Source: Euptelea pleiosperma (lineage: Eukaryota > Streptophyta > Magnoliopsida > Ranunculales > Eupteleaceae). From it: 64,000 nt of DNA. Below the pieces are notes generated by a model. It saw only the letters and a list, made by a program, of their open reading frames with translations, was not told the DNA's origin and did not search any database. Below are positions 10,780-20,406 of the stretch, piece by piece. The translations under genes and the position numbers were made by a program. Position 1 is the stretch's first letter. The number at the start of each line of letters is the position of its first letter. Location of the stretch: the NCBI GenBank assembly GCA_035048495.1, contig CM068553.1, positions 2,301,259 through 2,365,258 of the forward strand, written 5' to 3'.

Positions 10780-12360
10780 TTCTTCTTCTTCAAAACCCTA
10801 ATGTTAGGGTTTTCGAAACTATAATACTTGGGCTTTCTTTGCAAGCCATAATTGGTTGCCTTTGCAAACCATAATTGTTTGCAGACGTAATATTGATACC
10901 GGAGACTTTTGCGGCAAATTTTGTAATCTAAGGTGACCACGACTTCATGCTCATTTGTTCCAGATTTCTTTACTTATCCCTGGATCAATGTTTTATTTTG
11001 AACTCGTAAATCTTTGACATTTTTAGTCTCTTTAATTGCGTTCTGCAAAGATTCCAACAATTTTTGAAAAGCCTGTTATGATGGGAGTTTTTTTTTTTTT
11101 TTTGTTGCTTTATGCTTTTTATCCGTGATTTAGATTCCATAGTTTCGGGCGAAACTTTCAACCACTTGTTCTTCTCTTAATTTTGTAGTCTTCCTGTTGA
11201 TTAATGCAACTTGATTTTTGGTATTGGGACTGTTTCAATTTATTTGAGAGACTGGTTGCCTTAATTTATTTTGCTTAATTGAGGTGAACTCTTTATGTGT
11301 GGAGGAAGCTTGTTTGCTGCAAATGTACTCAATCCTTACCTTTTTCTTTGATTCAGCCAGGATAAATTTGCATATTGCTTATGGGCAATGCAGTGGATAG
11401 TCATAGCAGATATGCTTGCAAGATGCAAAACAGAGAAATGAAAAGGTTTTATATTGAATACGGTACAGAAAGAGAGCTTAGAAAGTTTAAATGTGCTTCA
11501 TATATGACATATTTGGCCACTATAGCTAGAGAGGTTACTCCAATAACCATTTTTGATTGGCATAAAGTACCCCTAGACCTAAAGGAGAAGATGTGGACCA
11601 TGGCGAAGGTAAATTTCTTCTTCCTTTGTCTTAACAATGTGTAAAGAATAATGCTAGATGAATTATAACTTCCTCAACATTTTCTCATTACAGCAAAAGT
11701 TTAGAGTACCAGAAACTGTTAAAGAGGATACACTTATGTTGATTGGAAAGTGTTGGTGTAACTACAAAGAACAATTGAGAAAGCATTTCTATGAAAGTGC
11801 ATCAGTCAGAGGACGGAGTGGGATTGGGTATAACGCTGTCTACTTCATTTGGTGTTCAGCCAAGTTCTGTGAAAGTGCATCAATTAGAGGACAAAGTGAA
11901 AACATTAAGAGATAAATTGTCATCCATGGAGGAAAAGTTTGCCAAACTTACGGAATCACAGGTATATTAAATCAATTTGGTAAATATGACATACATTATC
12001 TTAATATATCTTTATTTTATTTTGCTAATGTGCATGTTCCAATAGCAAAACCAATCAGTTGGCCAACCTTGTCCTGAAATTCCCAATGAAGATCAAACTC
12101 CCTCAACACAGATCAACAAATTGTCAGATTTGGTATGTTTTACATGGAAAGCTATTTCACTTTAAATTTAATTATATAAATAGCTTTTTTGTGCTTTTCA
12201 GCAAGGAGAGAGTAATTCAGCAAAATGTGTCTACAACTTGTCTACATCATGTACCTTTAGGACTTGGTTTATTAAAGGTATCGATTCAAATTGCTGTGCA
12301 AAAGAACGTGCTAATTGTCAGGAGGATTAATGAGCTGCAGACGATATAGGATGCCGCGGG
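10780..12360 (+). pseudogene. Transposase_24 (Ptta/En/Spm-like) gene remnant, cut by a Copia insertion
   Basis: An exon at about 11380-11608 ends at a donor (GCGAAG then GTAAAT) and encodes a region around LATIAREVTPITIFDWHKVP. The next exon starts at 11695 after TTACAG and encodes a block around LMLIGKCWCNYKEQLRKHF. The pattern (xPITxxDWxxVPxxLKxxMW, then a basic GKxWxxYKxxLR block) resembles the plant Transposase_24/En/Spm-associated domain. A coiled-coil-like exon encoding LEDKVKTLRDKLSSMEEKF ends at a donor near 11961, and further splice-like junctions follow. A pyrimidine-rich leader-like stretch with AAACCCTAATG lies near 10780-10800. The reading frame is interrupted between blocks, and at 12361 the Copia element begins. 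Sequence resumes after 23423 with a short open stretch. It may be a captured or domesticated fragment; expression is unknown. Confidence 0.5.
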
Positions 12361-12657
12361 TGAAAACTTTCTTGTAGAAGAATAAGAGTTCTAAGCTCAA
12401 ACCGGTCTTAGATCTGGGTTTGTCTTTCTTATATAGACATTTACAAAGGTTTGGGTTACAACCTATTTAGCAACAATCAAGGGATGGAATCCCGTAATAT
12501 ACACTTTCTATAATAAAGAAATATATACCTTCTATAATGAGGAAATAAGGCTTCCCAAAATATGGAAAGGTATCCACGTTGAGAGATCAAGTCGGTTGGG
12601 TTTGATCCGATGCTTCACGAGGAGTGATTTGGTGTGGCACAAACAGATTTCCTCTAA
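12361..12657 (-). repeat. 3' LTR of the Copia element
   Basis: This copy starts TGAAAACTTTCTTGTAG in + orientation and ends near CAGATTTCCTCTAA; it matches 23137-23423. On its inner side lies CCCCCGCAAGC, the complement of a GCTTGCGGGGG polypurine tract, confirming this as the 3' LTR of a minus-strand element. Confidence 0.85.
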
Positions 12658-12866
12658 TACACCCCCGCAAGCTAATGGGCCGTTGACGAACCAAAAGCTT
12701 GTCCTTCAATTTTTGAAAACGAGTTGTCGAGAGACCTTTGGTGAAAATATCAACAACTTGATCGTCAGTATTGATGTAGCGAATATCAAGTTCGTTGTGA
12801 ACAATTTTTTCACGAACATAGTGGTAATCAACCTCCAAGTGCTTCCTTGCATGAAACACTGGGTTA
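12658..12866 (-). pseudogene. Copia RNase H C-terminal fragment, separated by a MITE
   Basis: The minus strand encodes a region around FHARKHLEVDYHYVRE and VDIFTKGLS, the conserved end of plant Copia RNase H. Its natural upstream part (a CDNISSIALAS-like stretch) lies beyond the MITE at 12867-13457, so the insertion split the domain. Confidence 0.85.
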
Positions 12867-13457
12867 GAGCATCTCCAACGCTAAAATGCTAAAAGGCCCT
12901 CTCAATTCTATATTTTGAGACAGCTACAGTGCCAAAATGTTATATTTGGCATGACATGCTCCAATGGTGCAATGCTATATCTCAATGCTATTTTTTGGAT
13001 TGAGTCATTTTCATGGGTTGAATTTAACGTGGGGATTTGAGCATTCTTTGGGGTTCAAGATCAAATGGTTCGAAATCACTAATCAGGCTGACTTTTGGTT
13101 TGTAGCTCCACATAGGGATTGGCTAAACATCCACACGGTCAGCATCCTCTAAAAATGTGCCATGTGGACTGTGGATCAGCCAATCATGGGTTGATTTTAA
13201 TTGTTGGATTTTGAGCATTATTTGGGGTACAAGATCCAAAGGTTTGAATGGGTCAAAACAGTGAAAACCCATAAAGCTGCCAAAAGCTGCCACATGCTAA
13301 AATATAGCATATGCTATATCCTGTGCCAAATATAGCACAGGAAATAGCATATGCTATATTTTAGTATTGCAATAGCACAGCGTTGGAGCACCCTTTTTTC
13401 ACCCATTGTGCCAAATTTTAGGATAGCACAGTGGGATAGCATAGCGTTGGAGATGCT
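12867..13457. mobile_element. MITE (GAGCATCTCCAACGCT ends) inside Copia RNase H
   Basis: The left end GAGCATCTCCAACGCT pairs with the right end AGCGTTGGAGATGC. Inner TATAGCATATGCTATA palindromes occur near 13290-13360. About 13015-13250 carries a piece of the CACGTGG MULE-MITE family (AATCACTAATCAGGCTGAC), so it is itself composite. Termini of this kind are common in plant PIF/Harbinger or hAT MITEs; the superfamily is not settled because no clear target-site duplication can be read. Confidence 0.7.
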
Positions 13458-14161
13458 AAAGCTATGGAGCTGATGTTGTCGCACCAAATGAGAGGAGTAG
13501 ATAAAAATATACGAAGATCTTTGAGCAAAGTACGGAGCCAAGAAAGTTCAGCTGCAGTTTGGGCAAGTTGGCGATATTCCGCCTCCGTGCTAGAACGAGA
13601 GATCGTAGGTTGCTTTTTGGCACTCCAAGAAATAGGATTGTAGCCAAGATACATATAGTAACCACTGGTGGATCTTCGATCGTCAGGACTATCGGCATAG
13701 TCCACATCCGAGAAGGCTTCAAGTTTGAGGGAATTAGGTTGAAAGAGAAGGCCATGATCAAAGTTACCCTTAATATAATGCAAGATTCGCTTGACTACGG
13801 TCCAATGAATGATGGTAGGATTGTGCATATATTGGCATACCTGATTGACAGAATATGAGAAGTCGAGACGTGTTAAGGTTAAGTATTGCAAAGCTCCCAC
13901 CACACTACAATACTCAGTCGGATCACCATCATCCAATGACATTTTCTTGCCACTGAGAGCAGGAGACGTGTAGGGCTTGGCACCATCCATTTTTATGCGA
14001 GTGAGAAGATCAACGGCATACGTGGATTGTGTTAAATACAACCCGTTTGGAGTAAAGTCAGCCTCAAGACCCAAAAAATAATGAAGAGTGCCGAGGTCTT
14101 TCATAGAAAACAGTCGTCCGAGATCGGCAATGAGTTGCAACAAATGGGACTCACTATTCCC
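13359..14161 (-). repeat. Left copy of an 803-bp direct duplication (MITE end plus Copia RT/RNase H)
   Basis: This block is repeated at 18995-19797 with no difference seen by eye. It includes the last 99 bp of the MITE and Copia coding sequence for the reverse transcriptase C-terminus and RNase H start (minus frame 14143-13418). It ends at TTCCC and joins directly to Gypsy primer-site sequence (CACAGACGGCGCC) that belongs to a different element. Confidence 0.9.
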
Positions 14162-14179
14162 ACAGACGGCGCCAAAAGA

Positions 14180-15616
14180 TGTGGGGGAAAAATATCTGAT
14201 CTAACCCACACAATCTTCGAGGTCAGACGATTCGGATTTTGATGATGATCGGACGACTCTGATGCTCCAGGATGGAACTGCTTTCTCCTCTGCGAAAGAT
14301 AGGATGATCTCCAGATGAGATTTGGTTGTACCTGTTGACAAGACTCCGACGCTCAAGTCAGCTTGGGAAATGTAACAGATTTTAGGAAATAGTAAAAGAT
14401 TTCAGAGTTTAGGCTATCTGGATCTGGAGAGCAAGATCCCTTCTCAGTTCTGAGGGTCTCATATTTATAACCTTAGAATTGGCGTGACTCACCTTCCACG
14501 TGTCTAGTCATTTATCAGTCAATGATGACTCAGATGGATTCTGTTATAAAACAGAATCTTATGGTTATATCTTGACTTCCTTGATTCGGTTATACCTGAA
14601 ATAACTAAAATGACACTGAGGTGGCATCCTTCGTGTCAGGTATTCAGATAAGGTGATGTCGAATTCGTGATAGTTCAACTAGCTGCCATGTGGCCAATAT
14701 TCATTAGTTAAGAAATCGATTGTATTCAGAATACTTACCTCGTACGTAAGAGATCCTGCCACGTAAGTCATTTGACATCATCTGGCTTTGCCGGGATGAT
14801 ATTGAAATAGATCCCGTCAAGTAAGTCTGATGACCTTGTCGGGATAAATGCATCCAGCCAATAATGTGACCTTGCCGGGATGATGTCCCGGGAAGAGATG
14901 CTGGATTTCCCGGGATGAGATACTTGAGTTGCCAGGATGAGTTCCCGGGATGACATGTTTGGAGTTCCCGGGATGATATGCTTGAATTGCCAGGATGAGT
15001 TCCCGGGATGATATGTTTGGAGTTCCCGGGATGATATACTTGAATTGCCAGGATGAGTTCCCGGGATGATATGTTTGGAGTTCCCGGGATGATATACTTG
15101 AGTTGCTAGGATGAGTTCCCGGGATGAGATACTTGAAGTTCCCGGGATGATATGTTTGGAGTTCCCGGGAAGAGATGTTGGAGTTGCCAGGATGAGTTCC
15201 CGGGATGATATATTTGGAGTTCCCGGGATGATATACTTGGAGTTCCCGGGATGATATGTTTGGAGTTCCCGGGATGATATACTTGAATTGCCAAGATGAG
15301 TTCCCGGGATGAGATACTTGAAGTTCCCGGGATGATATGTTTGGAGTTCCCGGGAAGAGATGTTGGAGTTGCCAGGATGAGTTCCCGGGATGATATATTT
15401 GGAGTTCCCGGGATGATATGTTTGGATTGCCAGGATGAGTTCCCGGGATGATATGTTTGGAGTTCCCGGGATGAGATGTTGGAGTTGCCAAGATGAGTTC
15501 CCGGGATAAGTGTACGTTAGAAATAAGGCTCCCTTTGAAATATCTTCGATGGATGCACACCTCGAGATATGTGCACATCAATCCTTGAGATTCGTGTGAA
15601 AATTATGGTACCTACA
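14180..15616 (-). repeat. 3' LTR of the LARD
   Basis: Starts TGTGGGGGAAAAATATC and ends TACCTACA in + orientation. Identical in length to the partner at 17558-18994, and no mismatch was seen. It contains a CCCGGG-rich minisatellite (14885-15505). The 23 bases to its left (14157-14179) are primer-site sequence that should lie only inside the element, which is abnormal. Confidence 0.9.
14885..15505. repeat. CCCGGG minisatellite inside the LTR
   Basis: Units of TTCCCGGGATGATATGTTTG (about 23 bp) alternate with a longer unit ending TTGCCAGGATGAG, giving a 58-bp higher-order period (for example 14941 to 14999). I count about 23 CCCGGG sites. The minus strand stays open through the array as a repetitive PGNSxxIIPGT-like frame of 254 codons; this is probably a by-product of unit length rather than a protein. 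The array is duplicated in the other LTR (about 18263-18883). Confidence 0.9.
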
Positions 15617-15684
15617 TTAGCCCCCTCTCGAAGGTGGAGCTCGACCGTAGGAGATGGTTTGCCTTCGAGAAATATAAGAATAAT

Positions 15685-15810
15685 GTGAGCTCTAGGGAGC
15701 ATGACTGTGAGCTCTCGTGAGCATGACCGTAAGCTCTTGGGAGCATGGTTGTGAGCTCTAGGGAGCATGTATGTGAGCTCTACGGAGCATGACTAAGAGC
15801 TCTAGGGCTC
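15685..15810. repeat. 22-bp tandem repeat, about 5.7 copies
   Basis: Consecutive units start at 15685, 15707, 15729, 15751, 15773 and 15795 with consensus GTGAGCTCTAGGGAGCATGA. It lies inside the LARD interior near its 3' end. Confidence 0.9.
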
Positions 15811-15851
15811 TTTGATGATGATGAGGATGATGATGATGATGAATAATGATT

Positions 15852-15915
<64 letters not shown>

Positions 15916-15935
15916 CAATGAATGATGATTATGAT
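15811..15935. repeat. GAT/TGA trinucleotide microsatellite
   Basis: A long (GAT)n tract with a few interruptions (AAT, ATT, CAA), located between the 22-bp and 204-bp tandem repeats of the LARD interior. Confidence 0.95.
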
Positions 15936-16590
15936 GAGTCTCATGTCAGGGTTTCTGTAGTCAAGGGTTGAATGCCAAGAACTTTAAGATTCCCTGGCCT
16001 ACTGCAGTAGGACTTTCGTAACAATGTCAAGGTGTCCGTTAGCTAGGGCTTTTCAGTCGCAAGCTTTTAGGTATCCCCGGCCTCCCATAGAAGGTCTTGC
16101 GCCCTCAAGGGGACTCACATCGCCCTCAAGATTATTGTTGAGTCTCATGTCAGGGTTTCTGTAGTCAAGGGTTGAATGCCAAGAACTTTAAGATTCCCTG
16201 GCCTACTGCAGTAGGACTTTCGTAACAATGTCAAGGTGTCCGTTAGCTAGGGCTTTTCAGCCGCAAGCTTTTAGGTATCCCCGGCCTCCCGTAGAAGGTC
16301 TTGCGCCCTCAATGGGACTCACATCGCCCTCAAGATTATTGTTGAGTCTCATGTCAGGGTTTCTGTAGTCAAGGGTTGAATGCCAAGAACTTTAAGATTC
16401 CCTGGCCTACTGCAGTAGGACTTTCGTAACAATGTCAAGGTGTCCGTTAGCTAGGGCTTTTCAGCCGCAAGCTTTTAGGTATCCCCGGCCTCCCGTAGAA
16501 GGTCTTGCGCCCTCAAGGGGACTTGTGTCAAGGTTCTCGTAATCAAGGTTGAATGTCGAGAGCTTTAAGATTTTCTGGCCTCCTGGACGT
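15936..16590. repeat. 204-bp tandem repeat, three copies plus a diverged partial copy
   Basis: Units beginning GAGTCTCATGTCAGGG start at 15936, 16140 and 16344. They differ at only a few positions (for example CAGTCGC against CAGCCGC). From about 16521 a diverged partial unit follows. They belong to the LARD interior, and no protein frame spans them convincingly. Confidence 0.9.
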
Positions 16591-17275
16591 CTACTTGATG
16601 TTCCGTATGATTGAATTCTTGGCGTCTTGTAGCGAGATTGGACCATGATTGGGTTGTTCTGGTTGCATTATTGGATGATTGTAGATGAAACCATGATCGT
16701 ATATGAAGCCTTGATCATATATGAAGCCCCCAGGTGTTGTAGGCTATCAAGTGTGTTGCCAATTGGTGCAGAATATAGCCTTCTAGGTTGTATCCAGTAA
16801 GTGTGGTCATCGTTGGATGAACTATTGGGATGACTGGGATGAGTTGCTTGAGCTGTGTGATTGAGTTTCTGGCACATGCTCCATTTGTGGTTCACCTGGG
16901 AACAAGTTTCGGGTGAAAATTTTTTCTCAATTTCTTCACTTCTGCTGATGTGGCGCTGAAGCACATGGGTTGCATATAGATCTTTGCTGATATGACAAAG
17001 ATATTTTGGTGGTTGAAAAGACTCATTTGCCCTTCCCTGTAGATCAAATCTGCAAAAGAATGCCATAGAATGTTGCTGAAATTTCTTGTAACAATACCCA
17101 ATTTATCGGATTGTTGTGGGCTCTCCCACCATTGGATCACCATGAAACTCTAGTGGGATATTGCTAGGTGAATGAGGAACACATCTATGCTGCCACCACC
17201 ACCAGAAGTGACCAGAGTTGGCTGAAATTTGGATGGGGTATTGCGCACTTCACAGACCTCCAATAAACACCAAAT
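16591..17275. other. LARD interior, no recognisable coding sequence
   Basis: Between the tandem repeats and the gag-like start. Open frames on the minus strand (16668-17066 and 16892-17143) show no gag or pol motif. Confidence 0.4.
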
Positions 17276-17491
17276 TTAAGGTCTAGGATCCCCAAAGCAT
17301 GGGGAATACATTTGTAAGCTGATGGTCGTCGGAGGGTGGCTTGTAGGTGGCCGAAATCCAACAAAACATCCTTCGAAAAATGACGTCTCTCTCTCTCTCG
17401 CTCTTCTGCCCTCCGTGATAGCATCTCTGAGATCGCTGGGAGGATTCTTCTCTCGTCCACTCCTGAGACCTGTGCGTCTGGTATCCACCAT
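17276..17491 (-). pseudogene. Gag-like N-terminal remnant of the LARD
   Basis: The minus-strand frame begins MVDTRRTGLRSGRE about 67 bp inside the 5' LTR and just past the primer site, where plant Gypsy gag genes start. The basic MVxTRR opening is typical of those gags. It ends after 71 codons without further gag domains, consistent with a Gypsy ancestor that lost gag-pol. Confidence 0.45.
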
Positions 17492-17534
17492 TGTTCGAAT
17501 CGAATATCTCTTAGAACGGAAAACTTCTAGTCGT

Positions 17535-17557
17535 TTCCCACAGACGGCGCCAAAAGA
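17535..17557 (-). other. Primer-binding site region of the LARD
   Basis: Reverse complement reads TCTTTTGGCGCCGTCTGTGG, a primer-site type known in plant Gypsy elements, and lies next to the LTR terminus CCCCCACA. The same 23 bases also lie outside the other LTR at 14157-14179. Confidence 0.75.
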
Positions 17558-18994
17558 TGTGGGGGAAAAATATCTGATCTAACCCACACAATCTTCGAGG
17601 TCAGACGATTCGGATTTTGATGATGATCGGACGACTCTGATGCTCCAGGATGGAACTGCTTTCTCCTCTGCGAAAGATAGGATGATCTCCAGATGAGATT
17701 TGGTTGTACCTGTTGACAAGACTCCGACGCTCAAGTCAGCTTGGGAAATGTAACAGATTTTAGGAAATAGTAAAAGATTTCAGAGTTTAGGCTATCTGGA
17801 TCTGGAGAGCAAGATCCCTTCTCAGTTCTGAGGGTCTCATATTTATAACCTTAGAATTGGCGTGACTCACCTTCCACGTGTCTAGTCATTTATCAGTCAA
17901 TGATGACTCAGATGGATTCTGTTATAAAACAGAATCTTATGGTTATATCTTGACTTCCTTGATTCGGTTATACCTGAAATAACTAAAATGACACTGAGGT
18001 GGCATCCTTCGTGTCAGGTATTCAGATAAGGTGATGTCGAATTCGTGATAGTTCAACTAGCTGCCATGTGGCCAATATTCATTAGTTAAGAAATCGATTG
18101 TATTCAGAATACTTACCTCGTACGTAAGAGATCCTGCCACGTAAGTCATTTGACATCATCTGGCTTTGCCGGGATGATATTGAAATAGATCCCGTCAAGT
18201 AAGTCTGATGACCTTGTCGGGATAAATGCATCCAGCCAATAATGTGACCTTGCCGGGATGATGTCCCGGGAAGAGATGCTGGATTTCCCGGGATGAGATA
18301 CTTGAGTTGCCAGGATGAGTTCCCGGGATGACATGTTTGGAGTTCCCGGGATGATATGCTTGAATTGCCAGGATGAGTTCCCGGGATGATATGTTTGGAG
18401 TTCCCGGGATGATATACTTGAATTGCCAGGATGAGTTCCCGGGATGATATGTTTGGAGTTCCCGGGATGATATACTTGAGTTGCTAGGATGAGTTCCCGG
18501 GATGAGATACTTGAAGTTCCCGGGATGATATGTTTGGAGTTCCCGGGAAGAGATGTTGGAGTTGCCAGGATGAGTTCCCGGGATGATATATTTGGAGTTC
18601 CCGGGATGATATACTTGGAGTTCCCGGGATGATATGTTTGGAGTTCCCGGGATGATATACTTGAATTGCCAAGATGAGTTCCCGGGATGAGATACTTGAA
18701 GTTCCCGGGATGATATGTTTGGAGTTCCCGGGAAGAGATGTTGGAGTTGCCAGGATGAGTTCCCGGGATGATATATTTGGAGTTCCCGGGATGATATGTT
18801 TGGATTGCCAGGATGAGTTCCCGGGATGATATGTTTGGAGTTCCCGGGATGAGATGTTGGAGTTGCCAAGATGAGTTCCCGGGATAAGTGTACGTTAGAA
18901 ATAAGGCTCCCTTTGAAATATCTTCGATGGATGCACACCTCGAGATATGTGCACATCAATCCTTGAGATTCGTGTGAAAATTATGGTACCTACA
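17558..18994 (-). repeat. 5' LTR of the LARD
   Basis: 1,437 bp, TG to CA, indistinguishable by eye from 14180-15616, including the minisatellite. On the right it joins TTTTAGTATTGC, which is MITE sequence inside the Copia element. Confidence 0.9.
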
Positions 18995-19797
18995 TTTTAG
19001 TATTGCAATAGCACAGCGTTGGAGCACCCTTTTTTCACCCATTGTGCCAAATTTTAGGATAGCACAGTGGGATAGCATAGCGTTGGAGATGCTAAAGCTA
19101 TGGAGCTGATGTTGTCGCACCAAATGAGAGGAGTAGATAAAAATATACGAAGATCTTTGAGCAAAGTACGGAGCCAAGAAAGTTCAGCTGCAGTTTGGGC
19201 AAGTTGGCGATATTCCGCCTCCGTGCTAGAACGAGAGATCGTAGGTTGCTTTTTGGCACTCCAAGAAATAGGATTGTAGCCAAGATACATATAGTAACCA
19301 CTGGTGGATCTTCGATCGTCAGGACTATCGGCATAGTCCACATCCGAGAAGGCTTCAAGTTTGAGGGAATTAGGTTGAAAGAGAAGGCCATGATCAAAGT
19401 TACCCTTAATATAATGCAAGATTCGCTTGACTACGGTCCAATGAATGATGGTAGGATTGTGCATATATTGGCATACCTGATTGACAGAATATGAGAAGTC
19501 GAGACGTGTTAAGGTTAAGTATTGCAAAGCTCCCACCACACTACAATACTCAGTCGGATCACCATCATCCAATGACATTTTCTTGCCACTGAGAGCAGGA
19601 GACGTGTAGGGCTTGGCACCATCCATTTTTATGCGAGTGAGAAGATCAACGGCATACGTGGATTGTGTTAAATACAACCCGTTTGGAGTAAAGTCAGCCT
19701 CAAGACCCAAAAAATAATGAAGAGTGCCGAGGTCTTTCATAGAAAACAGTCGTCCGAGATCGGCAATGAGTTGCAACAAATGGGACTCACTATTCCC
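18995..19797 (-). repeat. Right copy of the 803-bp direct duplication
   Basis: Same sequence as 13359-14161. Here it continues naturally on the right into the rest of the Copia reverse transcriptase (TGTGAGAAGAATG onward), so this copy keeps the ancestral right junction. The left copy keeps the ancestral left junction, the intact MITE. Confidence 0.9.
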
Positions 19798-20406
19798 TGT
19801 GAGAAGAATGTCAACCACATAAATTAAAAGCAAGAGAGTAACATTATTGTGGTGATAAGTGAATAAAGAATAGTTGGCCTTTGAGCCAACAAACCCCAAC
19901 TCTTCAAGATAGTCAGAAAATCGTTGAAACCAAGCACGGGGTGCTTGTTTCAAGCCGTATAAGGACTTGTGCAGGTGGCACACATGATTTGGAAACATAG
20001 GGTCCTCGAAGCCCCTTGGTTGGCGCATGTAGACTACCTCGTTCAAATTGCCATGGAGAAAAGCGTTTTGGACATCAAGTTGGCGTAGAGGCCATTTTTG
20101 ATGAATGGCCAGTGCAAAAATAGTCCGAATAGTGGTGTGCTTGACAACAGGACTGAAGGTCTCAATATAGTCAAGTCCCTCTTGTTGGTGAAATCCATTT
20201 GCAACAAGTCGAGCTTTGTAACGCTCGATAGAACCATCCGATTTACGCTTAATTTTGAACACCCATTTGTTGGAAAGAATATTCATATCGGGGACCTTCG
20301 GGACGAGAGACCAAGTACCACACTTTTGAAGAGCAGTAAATTCCATACCCATAGCAGAATGCCATTCATGTTGTTTAACTGCTTGACTGAAGCAAGAAGG
20401 TTCAAC
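19054..20406 (-). pseudogene. Copia reverse transcriptase and RNase H region (inactive)
   Basis: The minus frame 20352-19054 (432 codons) carries plant Copia RT landmarks: NKWVFKIKRKSDGSIERYKA, GLDYIETFSPV, QLDVQNAFLHG and SLYGLKQAPRAWF. The catalytic motif reads YVVD where YVDD is normal, so one metal-binding aspartate is lost. RNase H follows (SWSAKKQPTISRSSTEAEY) and runs into MITE sequence at the end. An in-frame TAG at 20407-20409 separates it from integrase. Confidence 0.9.

Larger units (their letters stand above)
14180..18994 (-). mobile_element. Non-autonomous LTR retrotransposon (LARD-like, Gypsy-derived), very young
   Basis: Two 1,437-bp LTRs (14180-15616 and 17558-18994) start TG and end CA and look identical by eye. 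A TTTTGGCGCCGTCTGTGGG primer site is adjacent to the inner edge of the right LTR (17535-17557), and a GAGAGGGGG polypurine tract is adjacent to the inner edge of the left LTR (just after 15616). Both place it on the minus strand. The 1,941-bp interior has no reverse transcriptase, integrase or protease, only tandem repeats and a gag-like start. It must be mobilised in trans by a related Gypsy element. Confidence 0.85.

Noticed and set aside
13559..13858. 99-codon plus-strand frame, also at 19195-19494
   Set aside because: It is the antisense shadow of Copia RNase H coding sequence.
14885..15505. CRISPR array
   Set aside because: The repeats are contiguous minisatellite units with no unique spacers, in a plant LTR.
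14817..15581. A protein gene made of PGNS repeats
   Set aside because: The frame is produced by a minisatellite in an LTR, has no domain and is duplicated only because both LTRs are identical. Kept as a repeat, not a gene.
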